Origin: Candidatus Zixiibacteriota bacterium
Lineage (GTDB): Bacteria > RBG-13-66-14 > B26-G2 > WVWN01
Assembly: GCA_011773985.1 (NCBI GenBank)
Contig: WVWN01000064.1
Coordinates: 264 to 32,579, forward strand
Reading direction: 5' to 3'
Length of the DNA stretch: 32,316 nt
In this document: piece after piece, positions 7,691 to 16,774 of the stretch
Position numbering within the stretch: position 1 is the first letter of the stretch
Layout of the letters: every line of letters starts with the position of its first letter
Notes under the pieces: generated by a model
Seen by the model: only the letters and a program-made list of their open reading frames with translations
Told to the model about the DNA's origin: nothing
Databases searched by the model: none
Position numbers and translations under genes: made by a program

Positions 7691-8749
7691 TTATAATGTC
7701 CCTGCGGCAAAGCGCCGCGCCTCTTCCCAAAGACGCGCGGAGAAGTCGAGCGCGCTCTCCGGGCGGCCCGCGGCCACCCAGTCGACGAAGGCCCGGGCGA
7801 CGTCGGGCCAAGACTTCCGGACCATCCGGCGCGCCTCGAGCCAAGTAGCCACCTCCTCGGGGACGAGCTCCGTCGCGACCGCGCCCAGGTTCCACCTCTT
7901 GAGGGCCTCGGCGTTGCACTTCTGCTCGTACTGGCCCACCTCGGGCATTACGTACAGCGGCTTGCCGAGGTGCAGGCACTCCGACAGGAGGGTGAAGCCG
8001 GCGCTCGTCACCACCGCGCGGGCGGTCCTCAGGTCCTCGACGAAGCCCGACTTCGAGAAACCTTTCAACGTCAAGTTTTTCGCGGCAACGTCGTGGTCCG
8101 AGCGGCGGGGGTAAGCGACGAAGCGGTAAGGCGCGAGCGCGTCGTCGCCGAAAAGCTCGTCCAGCGTCTGGTCGGTGAAGCTGGGCAGGTATACCAGGAC
8201 GTGGTCGCCGTCCTCCGGTTCCGCGGCCAGAATCACGTCCCGGATTATGGGCGGGATGACGGTCTCGTTGGTGCGCTGCCAGTGCGAGCCGAGCGGGATG
8301 TCCGCGGGCGCGTAGTAGTGGAAGACGACCTCGATGAGCGGGTCGATAAGCCGCGGCCTCGGCGCCCGGCCCTGGAACGCGTAGTTGTGCGCGATGCCGA
8401 TGACGGGTACCTCGTGCGAGAGGCCCCACCATGCCGTGAGCGGCTCGAAGTCGGATACGACGAGGTCGTAGTTGCCTTTTATCTCGGCGAAGTCATCGGC
8501 GAGCTCGAGCGGTTTGAATATCCCGAGGGTTTTGGCGATGTTGACGCGGCCCTCGTGGCGGACGTAACTCAGGCCGTGGAAGGCGCGGTAAGGCTTTAGC
8601 TCGGGTACCCCCTTTTTAAGGCCCTCGCTCGTCGTGCCGGAAATGACTAAATCTACGTCGACGCCAGCCTCCCGGAGCAAAGGCACTATCGCCTGCGTCC
8701 GGCTAAGGTGGCCGTTGCCGGTCCCCTGCGTTCCGTATAATATTCTCAT
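7691..8749 (-). CDS. MJ1255/VC2487-family glycosyltransferase (MurG/GT-B-like)
   Basis: The 352-residue protein begins MRILYGTQGTGNGHLSRTQA, the diagnostic glycine-rich start of this GT-B family. VVSDFEPLTAWW and a C-terminal donor-site region follow (VVTSAGFTLLSECLHLGKPL then PEVGQYEQKCNA). These match the MJ1255/VC2487 group (PF13528-type), whose acceptors are mostly unknown. It likely works at the inner membrane face on an envelope glycan. It follows livF with a 16-base gap and ends just before a hairpin. A 25-residue copy of its own C-terminus lies 1.3 kb downstream (6376-6453), which shows that the gene was once duplicated. Confidence 0.85.
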   Translation of the reverse strand: MRILYGTQGTGNGHLSRTQAIVPLLREAGVDVDLVISGTTSEGLKKGVPELKPYRAFHGLSYVRHEGRVNIAKTLGIFKPLELADDFAEIKGNYDLVVSDFEPLTAWWGLSHEVPVIGIAHNYAFQGRAPRPRLIDPLIEVVFHYYAPADIPLGSHWQRTNETVIPPIIRDVILAAEPEDGDHVLVYLPSFTDQTLDELFGDDALAPYRFVAYPRRSDHDVAAKNLTLKGFSKSGFVEDLRTARAVVTSAGFTLLSECLHLGKPLYVMPEVGQYEQKCNAEALKRWNLGAVATELVPEEVATWLEARRMVRKSWPDVARAFVDWVAAGRPESALDFSARLWEEARRFAAGTL

Positions 8750-8765
8750 ATGCCCCCGTTTCCTT

Positions 8766-9485
8766 TTAGGCTTCCCCCAAGTACGCCTTGCGAACGCCGT
8801 CGTCGGCGCGCAGTTTGGCGCTGGTGTCCGCCAGCACGACGTTTCCCGTCTCCATGACGTAGCCGCGCGAAGCGACCTCGAGTGCCATGGCCGCGTTCTG
8901 CTCCACGAGGAATATCGTTATCCCTTCCGCGTTAATACGCCGGAGGGTTTCGAATATGGCCTCGACGTATTGCGGCGCGAGGCCGAGTGACGGTTCGTCA
9001 AGCAGCAGGAGACGGGGAGTGGCCATTAGGCCCCGCGCGGTCGCGAGCATCTGCTGCTCGCCGCCGGAGAGGGTCCCGCCGCGCTGGCCGCGCCGTTCCG
9101 CGAGTACCGGGAAGAGGCCGAAGACGTGCTCGAGGCGCCGCCGGGCGTCGCCCTCGCCCCGCGCGAACAACCCCATTTCCAAATTTTCGGCGACGGACAT
9201 TCGGGGAAAAATCCGGCGCCCCTCCGGTACTTGAACGATGCCGCGCGCGACGACCTTGTCCGGCGGAAGCGTCGTGATGTCCTCGCCGTCGAAGTACTTC
9301 CGGCCCGCCTTGGGTTTGAGGATGCCCGATATGGTCATCAGCGTCGTCGACTTGCCGGCGCCGTTCGCGCCGATGAGGCAGACGACCTCGCCCTCGTGGA
9401 CCTCGAGGGTGACGTGCCGCAGCGCCTCGATGGGCCCGTACGACACGCTCACGTCGTCGAGCTTGAAGAAAGGTCCGTCGTTCAC
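8766..9485 (-). CDS. livF: ABC transporter ATPase, LivF type (branched-chain amino acid family)
   Basis: The 239-residue protein has LivF features: Walker A GANGAGKST, Q-loop in GIVQVPEGRRIFPRMSV, signature LSGGEQQMLATARGL, Walker B LLLLDEPSLGL and switch His region replaced by the LivF-typical VEQNAA. The GTG at 9485 is chosen because it overlaps the preceding gene's stop as GTGA, has GGGA upstream and gives a family-typical length. A longer reading adds 60 residues without family similarity. No LivH/LivM permease or LivJ/K binding protein gene lies in the window, and the LivG-type partner is 1.75 kb upstream with three other genes between. Confidence 0.9.
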   Translation of the reverse strand: MNDGPFFKLDDVSVSYGPIEALRHVTLEVHEGEVVCLIGANGAGKSTTLMTISGILKPKAGRKYFDGEDITTLPPDKVVARGIVQVPEGRRIFPRMSVAENLEMGLFARGEGDARRRLEHVFGLFPVLAERRGQRGGTLSGGEQQMLATARGLMATPRLLLLDEPSLGLAPQYVEAIFETLRRINAEGITIFLVEQNAAMALEVASRGYVMETGNVVLADTSAKLRADDGVRKAYLGEA

Positions 9486-9994
9486 AATTGTTCCCAGGAG
9501 GCTCTTTTTAAATCGTTTACCAACGCCGCGAGCCGCTCCGGTTGCTCGCAATTGGCGTACGTGAGCCCCCGCGTAGTTTCGATTTTTACGCCCGGCCCCG
9601 AGCCCGTTACCCACGCCCAACCGCCGCGCGCTAGCCGGATTCCCGTACCGCCGAACCGCCACCATTTTATTTGAACGGCCTTTAGCGATACGACGTCCTC
9701 GACGGCGATTTTTTTGCGAAATATGCCGTACCGGAGCGTTATCTGCCGGCCGTCGAACGTTACCGCGAGCCGGTTGAAGGTAAAGGCTGCGGCTACGAGG
9801 ATTAGGAATAAAATCGACGCCGCGGCGTACGATAAATGTCTTCCGCTTTCTTCGCCGGGTAAAATTATTACCAGCGCAAATATAGCGACCGCCGCGCCGG
9901 CCAGGACGAACGTATTTATCTTCGAGAATACGGAGCTCCGAAAGATTGGGGCCGCCGGCGGTCGTTTCGTCCTGGTGCCCGTTTTCGATCTCAT
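9482..9994 (-). CDS. PH-domain-like membrane protein
   Basis: This 170-residue protein has two hydrophobic segments (about 28-46 and 52-73) and then a soluble part beginning LAVTFDGRQITLRYGIFRKK. That arrangement resembles bacterial PH-domain (YdbS/YdbT-type) proteins: membrane hairpin, then a beta-rich domain ending in an amphipathic helix (ERLAALVNDLK). The function is unknown. Its start overlaps the upstream gene's stop (ATGA), and its stop overlaps the livF start (GTGA), so it is translationally linked on both sides. The upstream gene is a diverged paralogue that carries a frameshift. Confidence 0.7.
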   Translation of the reverse strand: MRSKTGTRTKRPPAAPIFRSSVFSKINTFVLAGAAVAIFALVIILPGEESGRHLSYAAASILFLILVAAAFTFNRLAVTFDGRQITLRYGIFRKKIAVEDVVSLKAVQIKWWRFGGTGIRLARGGWAWVTGSGPGVKIETTRGLTYANCEQPERLAALVNDLKRASWEQL

Positions 9995-10541
9995 CCCGAA
10001 ATCTCGACTTTTGGTTTATATTTTTTTATAACTTCGGCGAATTCATCGAATTCTTCGGTGTTGATTGCGTACGTTTTTTGGGTCGTTTTAACCAAGACGC
10101 CGGGTTTGGCAGGGTTAAACCTGCCGAATATTCTACGAAGGCCGAAGCCGTCGCGGGCCGTATGCCGCGCTACCGAGATAACGTCGGCCAGATATATAAC
10201 TTGCTCTTTGGGCAGACCGGCGCCGATACGGGTTTTATTACGCGGCCGTCGAACGTTAACGTGACCCTGGTCATGCTCGGACCTATGGATATAGCGAGTA
10301 GTGAAGTTGTAATGAAAATAAAAGGCAAGATGCAAAATGATAGAACGACAAGTATCAGTCCGAGGAAGCGGGCGAAATCCATAATTCGTAGCACGTGAGA
10401 AATCGCGGCGAAGCCAAGCAAACATGGGCGACCGAGAATAAGGCCGATACGAATGCCGATAACCCCTCCGCATAGATTTTCCATCCGACCCCTGGCGTTG
10501 GTCGAGGATTCGAATACCACCGTGCTTCTACCGCCGTTCAC
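9991..10541 (-). pseudogene. PH-domain-like membrane protein, interrupted by a frameshift
   Basis: The first frame starts at a GTG at 10541 with AAGGAC upstream and encodes membrane segments followed by SMTRVTLTFDGRVI. At the AAAA run (10233-10236) the natural continuation jumps to the -1 frame: KTRIGAGLPKEQVIYLADV, then VISVARHTARDGFG, up to the stop at 9991. Joined, the product is about 183 residues and parallels its neighbour (VTFDGRQITLRYGIF, VEDVVSLKAVQ). One missing A, or a -1 ribosomal slip, would restore it. A sequencing error, a real mutation and programmed frameshifting cannot be separated from this sequence. Its end overlaps the next gene by ATGA. Confidence 0.75.
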
Positions 10542-10550
10542 GGCCCGTCC

Positions 10551-11234
10551 TTAAGGTTCGAAAGCCTCCCCCACCGGTATCAAATACAACGGCAGGTAAT
10601 CGTCCCCCAATTCCAAAACGTCGAGCAGCTCGGCGTCGTGGAAGGCGCCGACGGGGCAGGCGCCGAGGCCTAGCACCTCCGCCGTTAGCAGTATGTTCTG
10701 GCCTATGTGGCCCGCCTCGATAGTGCAGTAGCGCTCGGCCCGGCCGCGATACTTGATTGCACTTATGGCCGGCTTCGCGACGACGATTATGATGCCGGGC
10801 GCGCGTTTAAGCGGCGCCTGCTCGAGACCCGCGGTCGCGATTTCCGCCCGCACGTCGCCGTCAACGACCTTCACGAGGCCGTGGCGCAGGGGTTCGTAGC
10901 GCCAGAGCGCGACGTCGTCGGCGTAGTAGAGGAACATCGGGTAGAGCGCGCCCGCCGACGGCGCCGTCCGGAAACCTCGAGGCGACGTTATCCCCTGGCC
11001 GGCCCAGAGGAGCTGGCCCACCTCGACGCCCGTCAGCTTGCGCGAGCCGTAGGTCCGCGTCGAGCGTCGCCCGGCGATGGCCTCGTGGAGGGACAAGCCG
11101 CCCTCGCGCGACGGCTCGGGGAGTTCCTTGAAGGCGGGAGCCGGCGGTTCGGCCGTCGTTTTCTCCTCCTCTTTGGCCGCGCACCCGCCGGCCGAAAGTA
11201 GGGCCGCGAGCGCGATTGGCAAAAGGGCGCGCAC
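10551..11234 (-). CDS. SagB-type nitroreductase-family protein, predicted lipoprotein
   Basis: After a hydrophobic leader ending SAGGC (Cys18) and a Pro/Glu-rich linker, the protein shows the SagB/thiazole-oxidase-like nitroreductase core. Motifs are RRSTRTY (FMN phosphate site), LLWAGQGIT, RTAPSAGALYP, KYRGRAERYCTIEAGHIGQN, GLGACPVGAFHD and LPLYLIPVGE. Family members use FMN to oxidise or reduce substrates, for example azoline-to-azole oxidation in peptide natural products. No precursor peptide, cyclodehydratase or other partner is visible, so a RiPP role is not supported. An exported, lipid-anchored form is uncommon for a flavoenzyme; the -3 Ala makes the lipobox slightly atypical. The GTG start lies one base after the livG stop. 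Confidence 0.82.
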   Translation of the reverse strand: MRALLPIALAALLSAGGCAAKEEEKTTAEPPAPAFKELPEPSREGGLSLHEAIAGRRSTRTYGSRKLTGVEVGQLLWAGQGITSPRGFRTAPSAGALYPMFLYYADDVALWRYEPLRHGLVKVVDGDVRAEIATAGLEQAPLKRAPGIIIVVAKPAISAIKYRGRAERYCTIEAGHIGQNILLTAEVLGLGACPVGAFHDAELLDVLELGDDYLPLYLIPVGEAFEP

Positions 11235-11235
11235 G

Positions 11236-12192
11236 TCACGCCACCCCCTTGCTCGCTTTCGTTCCCAGATAAGCCTCGACGACGCGGGGGTTTTTCTGGA
11301 CCTCCTCGGGGCGGCCGGCGGCGATGGCCTCGCCGTGGTCCAACACGACGACGCGGTCGCAGACGTTCATGACGAGCTTCATGTCGTGCTCGATAAGGAA
11401 GACGGTGATGCCGGCGTCGCGGACCTGGCGTATGAGCTCGAGCAGCTCGTTCTTCTCCGTGGGGTTAAGGCCCGCGGCGGGTTCGTCGAGCAGGAGCAAC
11501 TTGGGCTTCGAGACCAGCGCGCGGGCGATCTCGAGGCGTCGCTGTAGGCCGTAGGGGAGGGCGCCCGCCTTCCACTCCTCCTTACCCTCGAGCGCGACGA
11601 ACTTTATGGCCTCGAGCGCCGCCTCCCGCACGCGCCCCTCGTCGCGGCGGTACCGGGGCGTCAGGAATACTGTGTCCGCCAGGCCGGCGTGCGACATCCG
11701 GTGGCCCCCGACCTCGACGTTCTCGAGGCTCGTCATGTCGTCGAAGAGGTTTATGCTCTGGAAGGTCCGGTAGAGGCCGCTGCTCGCGATCTGGTCCGAG
11801 CGGACGCCCCGCTTGGGCGCCAGGACGACGCCCACGACGGTGAAGGCCAGCGCCACCGCGAGCGACGCGGCCCCCGCGCCCCCCAGCGTGAATAAGTACC
11901 GCTCGCCGAGGACGAAGGCCGCTATAGTGCTCGCGAGCGCGCCGACCGAGAAGAACGGCAGCCAACGCGCGCGCCTTTTGGCGCGGGCGACGACCTTCCC
12001 CAGATAATTCACGCGGCCCGCACTCGGCGGATATATGCCCGTTATGACGTTGAATAACGTAGTCTTACCGGCGCCGTTCGGGCCGATGAGGCCGACGATC
12101 TCGCCCTCGCCGATCGCGAGGCTCACTTCTTTGAGGGCGGCGAGGCCGCCGAAGTTCTTGCTCAGGCTCTCGACTGTAAGTAGGTCCGCCAT
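11236..12192 (-). CDS. livG: ABC transporter ATPase, LivG type, with a membrane-hairpin-like insertion
   Basis: Canonical LivG parts are present: Walker A GPNGAGKTT (38-46), Q-loop YRTFQSINLF (Gln145), signature-region LPYGLQRRLEIARAL (212-226), Walker B LLLLDEPAAGLNP (232-244) and switch His in IEHDM (269). Between GRVNYLGK and RSDQIASSGLYRTFQ lies an extra segment of about 64 residues (67-130). It contains two hydrophobic stretches, WLPFFSVGALASTIAAFVLG and FTLGGAGAASLAVALAFTVV, flanked by Arg/Lys-rich ends. Normal LivG proteins are about 250-260 residues and have only a short loop here. The reading frame is continuous on both sides. The ATG immediately follows the upstream stop (TAAATG). 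No permease gene is nearby. Confidence 0.9.
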   Translation of the reverse strand: MADLLTVESLSKNFGGLAALKEVSLAIGEGEIVGLIGPNGAGKTTLFNVITGIYPPSAGRVNYLGKVVARAKRRARWLPFFSVGALASTIAAFVLGERYLFTLGGAGAASLAVALAFTVVGVVLAPKRGVRSDQIASSGLYRTFQSINLFDDMTSLENVEVGGHRMSHAGLADTVFLTPRYRRDEGRVREAALEAIKFVALEGKEEWKAGALPYGLQRRLEIARALVSKPKLLLLDEPAAGLNPTEKNELLELIRQVRDAGITVFLIEHDMKLVMNVCDRVVVLDHGEAIAAGRPEEVQKNPRVVEAYLGTKASKGVA

Positions 12193-13180
12193 TTATTCGG
12201 GCAGCTTTATCAACTCGGCCCGTATGGGTTGCCCCGAATGTTTCACCGGGTCGACGCCGAAGTATTCGAAGACGGCCCGGGCGACGTCCATGACGTCATC
12301 GCAGCGCGAGGCGAACCCCTCGTGTCCCGGGCCCGCGGCCACCAGCGGGACCGGGTTCGTCGTGTGCGAGCGCGTCGACAAGTCCTCGACGTTTCCATGG
12401 TCGCTCGTGAGTATCAACAGGTAGCGCTCGAGGTCATAATACTTTAGCACGGCGCCCAGCGCGGCGTCAACATCCTCCAGGTAGCGGACCGCCCGTCCCA
12501 TATTTTGGCGGTGGCCCGCGAAGTCGGTGAGGAAGTACTCGTAGAGGGTGAAGTCGTGCGCGAGGGTGATGCGGCTGAGCGCTTCGCCGCTTCGAGCCGG
12601 CGTCATCAGGCGCACGTCGTCGCCGCGGCGCTTCGCGTATCGCCCCGTCAGGTCGAAGTAGACGGCCTCGCCGCGGTTGAACATCTCGGTTGAGCGGAAG
12701 CCGCCCTCGCCGTAATAGGCCATGGCCGACGTGCACGACATCGGCGCCTCGCCGGCGACGTAGCGCGGGATGGAGGAGGTCGTGTAGGCGTTGGCGAACG
12801 TGGCCTTAAGGCCCGCGCGCCGCAGGACCGGGATGAGGCCGTGCTTGTAGAGGACGCTCTTGAGGAGGCGGTTGGGCCGGCCCTCCTTATGGCGTCCTAC
12901 GAGCTTGGCGGCGTTTACGCCGGTGAAGAGGGCCGTCTGGCCGGTGGCCGACTGCGGCAGGCCCGGCGACGCCGAGCGTGGCGTCGAGGGGCGCGAGCGA
13001 CGCGCGCTCAGTGCGTACGCCCTCGCGCCAGCGGCCCATGTCTATTGAACCGATTAAGCTCTCGAGATGGGGCAGCCGCGCGACGAGCAGCGGGTTGACC
13101 GCGGCGTCCGGCGGCCCAATCCCCAGGCCGTCGACGAAGAGGAAGAGTATTTTTTTGTTAGTTTCTTGGGAAAGTTCCAT
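12193..13180 (-). pseudogene. Phosphoglycerate-mutase/alkaline-phosphatase-superfamily metalloenzyme, interrupted by a frameshift
   Basis: The first part (from ATG 13180) begins with the superfamily metal motif KILFLFVDGLGIGPPD. Around 12960-12966 the frame breaks. In the next frame, with no intervening stop, the expected conserved blocks continue: LPQSATGQTALFTGVNAAKL (nucleophile region), ATFANAYTTSSIPRY, TLYEYFLTDFAGH and LTSDHGNVEDLSTRSHT. Together they give a roughly 328-residue member of the PF01676-type metalloenzyme superfamily, related to cofactor-independent phosphoglycerate mutase and nucleotide pyrophosphatases. The GGGCC at the junction looks like one surplus base. With all catalytic blocks preserved, decay must be recent, or the base is a sequencing error. 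The stop abuts the livG start. Confidence 0.82.
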
Positions 13181-13217
13181 TGAGGTTCGATGTTTTCGTA
13201 TGGCAACGGGGCACGTT

Positions 13218-13895
13218 TTACCCCGTCCTCTTCTTGATGTGGCGCCAGATGACGCGGTCGAGGACGCGCGCCGGCGTCAGCGCGACGCTCTTCCCCGGCG
13301 GCAACTTCGCGTTGGCGACGTCGTTGATATGCCGCGCCAGCGCCGTCAGGACGTTGAGGTTGTTCAGGCCGTCGTCGCGGATTTCCTTCAGCAAGCGGAC
13401 CGCCGTCTCGACGTTGCGCGCCTTCTTGCCGACGTGGTAGATGTAGCTGTAGAACGTATACACGTACCGGTCCAGTATCGGCACGAGCGCCGGCCTTTTG
13501 AGGTGCAGTATCTTCGACGCGAGCGCTACGTCCACGCCTTTTATTTCGGCCAGCGACGTTATTAAACTGCGCAGCGGGCCGTTGATAATGTCGGCCGTCT
13601 CGGCCTCTTTCATGGAAAACAAATCCGCGCGGAATTCGATCTTGTGGAGCGCGTTCGCGACGGTCTTCTTATTTTTTATGGCCCGCCTTATGTCTCGCGG
13701 TTTTGCCGCGCGTATCCTCGCGACCCTGAGCGCCGCGTCGACGTCGCCGGTCGTTATCTCGTCGCTCGGGTTAACGTACGGGTCGTATTCGACGATGTCC
13801 CGCCCGTACTCCGCCTCCCCCTCCTCGATTTCGGCGAGCAACTTCTCTTCGTCGACGTAGACCTCGCGGCCGTCGGTGAATTTCAACTTAGCCAT
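13218..13895 (-). CDS. Conserved hypothetical protein (possible DUF6308-like)
   Basis: I do not recognise this 225-residue protein with confidence. It opens MAKLKFTDGREVYVDEE and is rich in charged residues. The central ITSLAEIKGVDVALASKILHLK segment followed by RPALVPILDRYVYTFYSY resembles a helix-hairpin-helix-like core of the kind described in DUF6308 proteins; this link is tentative. There is no signal peptide and there are no membrane segments. The start at 13895 is chosen because AGGAGG lies 9 bases upstream (13905-13910); an upstream in-frame start would place that site inside the gene. It lies between ligA and the frameshifted metalloenzyme, with short gaps. Confidence 0.7.
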   Translation of the reverse strand: MAKLKFTDGREVYVDEEKLLAEIEEGEAEYGRDIVEYDPYVNPSDEITTGDVDAALRVARIRAAKPRDIRRAIKNKKTVANALHKIEFRADLFSMKEAETADIINGPLRSLITSLAEIKGVDVALASKILHLKRPALVPILDRYVYTFYSYIYHVGKKARNVETAVRLLKEIRDDGLNNLNVLTALARHINDVANAKLPPGKSVALTPARVLDRVIWRHIKKRTG

Positions 13896-13932
13896 GGCCT
13901 TCGACCTCCTAAGGGCCCCCACGTACCTTGAC

Positions 13933-15954
<2,022 letters not shown>

Positions 15955-16027
15955 TTATTTCGGCGCGGAATATTAGCACGTCGCGTTTTGCGGGGCAATA
16001 TTATACGCAAAAAACTGGTTAGTCGCC

Positions 16028-16055
16028 TTGACCTGGGCGTTTTTTCGTTTATAAT
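16028..16055 (+). promoter_or_regulatory. Strong sigma70-type promoter for the small membrane protein gene
   Basis: TTGACC (16028-16033), a 16-base spacer and a perfect TATAAT (16050-16055). Predicted start near 16062. The -35 is preceded by CC, as in several other promoters of this window. Confidence 0.82.
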
Positions 16056-16107
16056 TTAATATAATATTCTATAAACGGCCCGAACGCCGACCAGGAGGCG
16101 CCTTTCT

Positions 16108-16383
16108 ATGGAAGAGAACCTGTGGGACTGGGTGGTCACCGAAGCCGAGAAGGGTTTGCAAGCGTACCGCAAGGAGGGAGACCTGCCCTCCGGCCAGACG
16201 TCGAGTTGGACGCTTAGCACGCTGGCCGCGGCGCGCCTGGTCCAGGCGGTGGAGGAGTTCCGCAAGAGCTCCTCGGACCTCGCCAACCGCCTCGTCCTCA
16301 TTACGCTGCTCTTATTTGTAATAGGATTGTGTCAGGGCGCGTTTCTAATAGTAGCGCTCATCGCGCCGTACGTGACGAAGTAA
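16108..16383 (+). CDS. Small single-pass membrane protein, unknown function
   Basis: A 91-residue protein with an acidic/amphipathic N-terminal two thirds (MEENLWDWVVTEAEKGLQAY..., LAAARLVQAVEEFRKSSSDL). One C-terminal hydrophobic helix follows, about residues 62-87 (LVLITLLLFVIGLCQGAFLI). It would be a tail-anchored protein with its N-terminus in the cytoplasm. The gene stands alone between a near-consensus promoter (16028-16055) and a strong terminator (16411-16440), with AGGAGG upstream of the ATG. A strongly expressed solo membrane miniprotein suggests a housekeeping or stress role, but no family is recognised. Confidence 0.75.
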   Translation: MEENLWDWVVTEAEKGLQAYRKEGDLPSGQTSSWTLSTLAAARLVQAVEEFRKSSSDLANRLVLITLLLFVIGLCQGAFLIVALIAPYVTK

Positions 16384-16410
16384 GCGCGCATTGCGGTTGA
16401 AAAGAAAACG

Positions 16411-16440
16411 CCCGGCCCCGCGGCCGGGTTATTTTTATTT
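16411..16440 (+). terminator. Intrinsic terminator after the small membrane protein gene
   Basis: CCCGGCC / GGCCGGG stem (16411-16417, 16422-16428) with CCGC loop, then TTATTTTTATTT. Confidence 0.88.
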
Positions 16441-16494
16441 ATGTTTCAATCGCGCGCCCGCGTTACCGGCGGAAACTAAGCCGCGGGAATCGTT

Positions 16495-16523
16495 TTGACG
16501 TGATACATCTCGGGTGTTATAAT
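16495..16523 (+). promoter_or_regulatory. Strong sigma70-type promoter of hicBA
   Basis: TTGACG (16495-16500), a 17-base spacer and perfect TATAAT (16518-16523). Predicted start near 16530, giving a leader of about 23 bases before hicB. Confidence 0.85.
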
Positions 16524-16552
16524 CGCCGGCCGCGCACAGAGGAGGCTTGTTT

Positions 16553-16774
16553 ATGGTTAAAAAATTTACGGCCGTCATTACGAAAGAGGCCAAGTGGTAC
16601 GTGGCGCATTGCCTCGAGCTGGGCGTCGTTAGCCAGGGCGAGACGCTCGAAGAGGCCCGGGCAAACCTTCAGGAGGCGGTGGAGTTATATATCGAGAGCT
16701 TCGGCGACGAGGGGGTGCCCGAAGGTTCGCCGGGGGCGTACGTGTATCAGCTCGAGGCCGAAGTAAGTGGCTAA
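16553..16774 (+). CDS. hicB: HicB-family antitoxin
   Basis: This 73-residue protein shows the partial RNase-H-like HicB fold: KKFTAVITKEAKWYVAHCLE, LGVVSQGETLEEARANLQEA, VELYIESFGDEG. HicB binds and neutralises the HicA mRNA interferase, and many HicB proteins also repress their own operon. It is a short form without a C-terminal DNA-binding domain. ATG 16553 has GAGGAGG about 8 bases upstream, so the in-frame TTG at 16547 is disfavoured. The gene precedes and overlaps hicA by 8 bases, the reverse of the classic hicAB order but common for this subtype. Confidence 0.88.
   Translation: MVKKFTAVITKEAKWYVAHCLELGVVSQGETLEEARANLQEAVELYIESFGDEGVPEGSPGAYVYQLEAEVSG

Noticed and set aside
10551-11234. 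RiPP (thiazole-forming) biosynthetic cluster around the SagB-type gene
   Set aside because: There is no cyclodehydratase, precursor peptide or dedicated exporter nearby; the lipoprotein leader also argues against it.
16000-16028. Divergent promoter for ligA
   Set aside because: A TATAAT is present on the minus strand, but the -35 position (AGGCGA) is poor and no extended -10 is properly placed.
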